From assembly GCF_035594125.1 (NCBI RefSeq), contig NW_026973722.1, positions 382,501 to 446,500 on the forward strand: a stretch of DNA of 64,000 bases. The letters run 5' to 3'. The notes beneath the pieces were generated by a model that saw only the letters and a list, made by a program, of their open reading frames with translations, searched no databases and was not told where the DNA came from. Shown piece by piece: positions 62,700 to 64,000 of this stretch. Source of the DNA: Scylla paramamosain (Eukaryota; Arthropoda; Malacostraca; Decapoda; Portunidae). The stretch's first letter is position 1; each line of letters opens with the position of its first letter. The translations under genes were made by a program, and so were the position numbers.

Positions 62700-62824
62700 A
62701 CCAACAACAACAACAATTCCTTTAGTAACAACAACAACAACAACAACAACAACAGCAGCTATTACTGCCACTACTACTACTACTACTACTACTACCACCT
62801 CTACTGGTAGTACTACAACCACCA

Positions 62825-62872
<48 letters not shown>

Positions 62873-63046
62873 AATTTAATAATACCTCCACCCCATGTTT
62901 ATTGATGTGTCAATTAGGGGCTCCATTACTTGGAGGTCATTAGCCCCAGCTCCCGCTAATGACTGTGGCATCCAACCATATCTAATACTCTATAATATAA
63001 ACATTAGTTGTTAACTATGAATTCATTCTACCTCTACTCTATCTAT

Positions 63047-63114
<68 letters not shown>

Positions 63115-63118
63115 TTAC

Positions 63119-63149
<31 letters not shown>

Positions 63150-63167
63150 TCTACTGGTAGTACCACA

Positions 63168-63264
<97 letters not shown>

Positions 63265-63265
63265 T
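62700..63265. repeat. (AAC)n and long (CTA)n arrays
   Basis: AAC 62700-62758; CTA 62767-62872 and 63044-63265, both containing the same insert of about 32 bp (ACCTCTACTGGTAGTAC then CACAACCACCAC-like text) at about 62798 and 63146. Confidence 0.93.
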
Positions 63266-63983
63266 ATCAGAAACAACAACAACACACACGCAGAGATGGC
63301 CGTGCAGCCTCCACCGCTAGCCAAACAAGTCCTCGGGAACAGCCCATGACTTATGGCTTATGGTGGTGGCTGGCAGTGAAGAGACGCTGGCTGGTCGGGG
63401 CTCGCCGTCCTTCCATTACCTAATCGCCGCCGCAAAGGAGCAGAAAGCCAGTCATCTTCACTAAAGTTTATGAAAATCACTCGCCTGTGTATTCCTGCCT
63501 AGGTATTCCAGTAACTTAAGGGGCAGTGCGAGGTGAGTCTGGTCTTACGTTGTTCCACGTATTTCTGTTGACCATTCTGACCGATAGCTAATGAGTGTTT
63601 TTATTAGAGACAACGACCAAGGCCAAACAAAATGGGTAAAAGAAAGGCTACCTAACAGAGACAAACGCTCAATGTCGTAGTCAAGAAGTATCAGCAATAG
63701 AAAAATCGAAAAAAAGACCACTTTAATTAGCTAATTTCTTTATTTCAGTAATCTCATGTTATTTTATTGGTCTAAAAACTGAAACTATAAGCGCTGAAAA
63801 GTTTAAACTCCTTGGGCCCACTTTTTTTTTTTTTTTTTTTACTTATCTTCAATAATTACACTTCAAGCCTGCGCTACAAAACTGTATTAAGGTTGAGGAA
63901 AAGCCTGAGAGTTAATCAGCGTGGAAGTAATTTATACCATCCGTGGTGGGAATGACGTGACTGACTTTAGATATTACTGCACC
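63266..63983. other. Unique DNA, no gene seen
   Basis: GC-balanced to AT-rich sequence with a T run at 63823-63840; no domain or RNA recognised. Confidence 0.5.
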
Positions 63984-64000
63984 ACATAAGAACATAAGAA
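63984..64000 (-). mobile_element. Probable LINE-B copy 6 tail, cut by window edge
   Basis: The final bases CATAAGAACATAAGAA match the reverse-complement tail seen at 5704-5720 (AACATAAGAACATAAGAA), directly before that copy's 3' UTR. The rest would lie beyond the window. Confidence 0.5.

Overview
The window looks like intergenic or intronic DNA from an arthropod, most likely a decapod crustacean. The reasons are extremely dense dinucleotide microsatellites (GA/CT, CA/TG and TA arrays of 40 to 260 bp every 1-2 kb), several non-LTR retrotransposon (LINE) fragments, a hAT element, and scattered TTAGG-like words. There is no bacterial-style gene density, no operon, no rRNA, no tRNA I could recognise, and no CRISPR array. 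The taxon is inferred from repeat style only; no host marker gene is present.

Layout. 1-2.2 kb: a LINE (called LINE-A here) on the minus strand with an intact 718-codon reverse-transcriptase (RT) frame, cut off 5' by a (GT)n(GA)n array. 2.2-5.7 kb: nested tandem repeats (TA arrays, an 82-bp repeat, a 13-copy 30-bp minisatellite, trinucleotide arrays, and a repeat whose unit itself holds two microsatellites). 5.7-6.6 kb: the 3' end of a second family (LINE-B). Further 3' ends of the same family lie at 17.35, 35.5, 46.9-47.4 and 60.9 kb, and probably at the right edge. 7-25 kb: non-coding DNA with long SSRs, a degenerate TTAGG-like tract near 10.7 kb and a GC-rich open island at 18.2-18.7 kb. 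25.9-27.95 kb: LINE-C, plus strand, with an open RT frame of 539 codons, an MMDD active-site box and a (CAAT)n tail. 30.5-30.7 kb: five ATTGG (inverted CCAAT) words. 31.4, 39.3-39.7 and possibly 45.5 kb: strongly decayed RT remnants. 36.1 kb: a CpG-rich stretch with a good splice-donor word. 48.16-48.95 kb: a 784-bp hAT derivative with matching terminal inverted repeats, an 8-bp target duplication (7/8) and the C-terminal remnant of its transposase. 50-55 kb: purine-rich and T-rich minisatellites. 55.4-56.6 kb: a frame-broken protein-coding relic on the minus strand, the only sequence here that looks host-derived. 56.8-64 kb: more SSRs, including long CTA arrays.

The recognisable proteins are retrotransposon RTs, the hAT transposase remnant and the unidentified broken gene; nothing suggests genes working together as a pathway. 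Most long open frames in the window (runs of SLSL, RERE, IYIY, CVCV, HTHT, or F/S/L/P-rich) are translations of simple repeats or of pyrimidine-rich strands and are not annotated as genes. I found no convincing new biological system. The most useful leads are the broken gene at 55.4-56.6 kb, the hAT derivative, the repeated LINE-B 3' ends, and the way microsatellites border or sit inside larger repeats.
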